Positions 18,017 through 20,235 of a stretch of DNA of 20,235 nucleotides are shown one piece after another; within the stretch, counting starts at the first letter, position 1, and each line of letters begins with the position of its first letter. The stretch covers positions 1 to 20,235 of the forward strand of contig KN888922.1 of the NCBI GenBank assembly GCA_000934455.1. The letters run 5' to 3'. The position numbers and the translations under genes are program-made. The notes under the pieces are model-generated. The model was given only the letters and a program-made list of their open reading frames with translations. It had not been told where the DNA came from and did not search any database. This DNA comes from Apostichopus parvimensis (lineage: Eukaryota; Echinodermata; Holothuroidea; Aspidochirotida; Stichopodidae).

Positions 18017-18490
18017 TATCAGATGTGGGTTATCTTAGTGCCCACGTAGACGTTAGAACTACTTTAATACGCTGGGTTTTTCCCTGAGGTGACTGTCGTA
18101 ACCATTTGCTATGTGTCCTGAATCCCGCGTGGAAGCTTCGTGAAATATCGATTAAAGAAATCCAGACCCTTGGAAGAAATGATGAAAATATTAATTATGA
18201 CTTTTACATATAACGTACCGTATTTAAATTCTGAAAGGAGATCTTTGACTGTGATGATACAAATGGTAAATAATTCATCCGCATGTTAAAGTTAATCAGT
18301 ATGGCATCTAATTAAACTACTATAGCATGCACTCGATCATACTCAAAGTTCGAAAGACCTTTTACTGCGACAATCAAAGCAATTCTTTTGTCACTGGAAT
18401 TTCATTATCTAATTGAACGCTTTTATTGTTTTTGAATGATTAATAATTACATTCAAGAAAAAATGGGCATAAAATATTACATTATGATAG
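18017..18490 (-). promoter_or_regulatory. presumed upstream region of the tail-anchored gene
   Basis: Sequence immediately 5' of the minus-strand ATG; 18017-18037 is untranslated leader with an in-frame TAA. No TATA box or other core promoter element can be pinned down here, so the promoter assignment rests on position alone. Confidence 0.3.
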
Positions 18491-18719
18491 TATATAAGGG
18501 CCCAAGAAAAGATTTCTGGGGACAACACTAATGTCATTCGAATTCGCGTGTCTGGCGCAACTTTTGTCCTGCAGCTACGGCTGAATGGAGGCGAAGCATT
18601 GGTCAGTAGCGTCCGAAAATCGGAATTGCGAACATTATTAAACGTAACGATTTTAAAGAAATTCGTAAGAACGCTACGGGATGCGCCGTCATTAACGTTG
18701 TGTGTATAGCCTATATATA
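18491..18719. other. CpG-rich block open on both strands, unassigned
   Basis: About 18 CpGs lie between 18538 and 18705 in a region otherwise poor in them. On + a frame without an ATG start runs from 18491 to TAG near 18710 and includes VSGATFVLQLRLNGGEALVS and KKFVRTLRDAPSLTLCV. On - a 105-codon frame (18726-18409) also stays open. A TATATAAG box starts at 18491 on +, and TATATATAGG reads on - at about 18710-18719. It may be an exon of a neighbouring gene, a noncoding first exon and promoter of the minus gene, or an old insertion. I recognise no family. Confidence 0.3.
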
Positions 18720-18726
18720 ACAGCAT

Positions 18727-19930
18727 ACCATGAGCCGTTTATAACGGTATCGGTAAAGTTATGTCGTATTTTGGTAACAAAAAACTAAACGGTACTAACT
18801 GTATGATGTGTGTTTACGGTACATACTCTTCACTGTGGAATAAATGAATCGTACAGTTTTGATTATTAGTCAAGTTTATGTTAATGAGGGAAACTATTGT
18901 ATAAATTTATTTTTGCATAATTTTCCATTAACCAGTTATTAGAACTTGCTAATGTTGTTTCTATAACCACAAAATCAGTACTTTTCTTATTTAGGAATTC
19001 AATCGGTATATGATGCTCATTTATAAACTTCAGATATTTGCATTTTTGAAACAATAAAACCTAACATTAAATTTATGGAACACACGACTTTCTGTATTAG
19101 GCTAAATGGTTAATTACTACGTTATTAGTATAACTATTAATATTTATATTATAATTTTAACTCTTTAGATTCAGTTTTGTGGTTGTAAACAATGGACATA
19201 CATCATGTATTTAGACCAAGGGGTTTCCAGTTTTGTGTGAATATTAGTGGCTTTTTCAGAGTGACATATACTTTATCATACAAGAAATATTATAGTTTTA
19301 CTATATATACCTGGAGTCTGCAACGCACTATAGAATAAAGCTTGAACTTACGAGGGTATGAATGAGCTCATATGCCACCTAACCAGTTCGTTAAAACATG
19401 GAGGTAAAAACAGATGAATGGTTGGCTATGGATACCATGGAAATAAACCGCGAATAGTGATCCCACCCACGTTTACAACTACCGTCAGTTGGTCTGACCA
19501 CATTTATTACATTCTCTTGTTTTACAGAGTTATGGGAATTTAATATCACCGCAGTAAATTTTCAGTAAAGTATTTTTCAGAACAAAAACATGAAACAGAC
19601 TATGATCGCTTACCGACAAAACCACTATAAATGTTTAATGTTAGAATGAACATGGGCAGGATTTGTGTTGTTGTGGTGTTGTGAATACGTAGTAAAAAGT
19701 CCCATGCTCTTACCGGTTGTATAGACCTAGGACTGATTTGTAATTCTTTCAAAAGTAGTGAAATTATTGGCGACGAAGATTTAAAGGATTGGTTCAGGTG
19801 TTTGACATGTCTATTTTGTATGAAAGAGCACAAAAAGACAAAAAAAAAGAACAGTGAAGAAACTACCATGATAGCATGCCCTGTTAAGGAGATATGACAC
19901 TTTGAAGATATCAAAATTTCATTGAAAATG
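18727..19930. other. AT-rich sequence, no gene recognised
   Basis: Only short chance frames are present. The minus-strand frame 19914-19600 is Ser/Phe-rich and overlaps what may be the outer part of the foldback element that starts near 19777 or 19936. Confidence 0.4.
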
Positions 19931-19935
19931 ACTGG

Positions 19936-20231
19936 TGTAGAAAGACTAACTGTGAGGGTGTGATGTCACATCCTCACTTCCTTAACATGTGTGAATATAT
20001 TTCTCTAAAAATTAGTAACATTTTTTAACACATTTGAAATAATATAATCAAAAATTCTTCAGATGTTTAATCTTAAATACTTCCTTTGACAAATATGAGA
20101 TCTCCTGACATATCTTTTGGTTGAAAGTCATGAAATCTCACAAAATATTTAGAGAAAAAAAAAACAAAGACTTTTCAGGATGTGAGGATGTGACATCACA
20201 GCTAGTCAGATTTCAGCAGTTTCTACACAAT
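19936..20231. mobile_element. foldback element or inner part of one, near the right edge
   Basis: Inverted arms open GTGTAGAAA on the left (19936) and end TTTCTACAC on the right (about 20220-20228). A perfect 19-base core pair TGTGATGTCACATCCTCAC lies at 19959-19977 and 20182-20200. Between them the arms are interrupted. GGATTGGTTCAGGTG near 19789 could be an outer terminus whose partner lies beyond the window, so the element may be larger and cut by the window end. Confidence 0.65.
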
Positions 20232-20235
20232 CTGA

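Noticed and set aside
19600-19914. 104-codon minus-strand frame with a hydrophobic start
   Set aside because: The phenylalanine run comes from an A-rich tract on +, and the stretch adjoins a foldback element; no protein family fits.
1-20235. LTR, retroviral, Polinton, CRISPR, tRNA or rRNA content
   Set aside because: No gag, pol or envelope-like coding, long terminal direct repeats, spaced direct-repeat arrays, or RNA gene signatures were seen on reading both strands; a dedicated search was not possible.

Overview
The window looks like animal nuclear DNA: AT-rich, intron-bearing, with GT-AG splice sites, many short non-autonomous transposons and long runs of G or C. The repeat types (short elements ending in GTGGCGTAGGAAG-like sequence, foldback elements, Tx1/L1-type LINE remains) and the gene style suggest a marine invertebrate, perhaps an echinoderm such as a sea cucumber. 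That placement is inference and was not tested by any search.

Two host genes can be assembled from phase-compatible exons, and they converge. On the + strand, the last four coding exons of an SLC6 sodium/chloride-dependent transporter lie at 1725-1824, 3453-3553, 4477-4644 and 5406-5525. They encode the end of TM9 through TM12 and a short cytoplasmic tail; the 5' part of the gene lies off the left edge. On the - strand, seven exons between 18016 and 10129 join into a complete 235-residue reading frame. The predicted protein is acidic, probably disordered, and ends in one hydrophobic helix followed by only three residues, so it looks tail-anchored. All six introns are in phase 2, so every internal exon is a symmetric cassette. 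I do not recognise its family.

Layout: 1-1724 is intron or upstream sequence with a repeat at about 300-936. The first visible SLC6 intron (1825-3452) holds a 353-bp MITE-like element, a second dispersed repeat and a foldback element. 5526-9988 is the space between the convergent genes, with a large foldback (6299-6852), a repeat-rich block (about 7755-8360) and a decayed Tx1/L1-like LINE fragment (8499-8854). 9989-18016 is the minus-strand gene; its 3.6-kb first intron holds an hAT-type MITE and a second copy of the 10-bp-TSD element. 18017-20235 is upstream sequence with a CpG-rich block open on both strands (18491-18719) and part of another foldback element at the right edge.

No rRNA, tRNA, CRISPR, bacterial operon, LTR or retroviral element was recognised. 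The most notable observations are the all-phase-2 tail-anchored gene, the pair of MITE-like copies with perfect 10-bp target duplications both beginning TGA, and the CpG-rich doubly open block near the right end.
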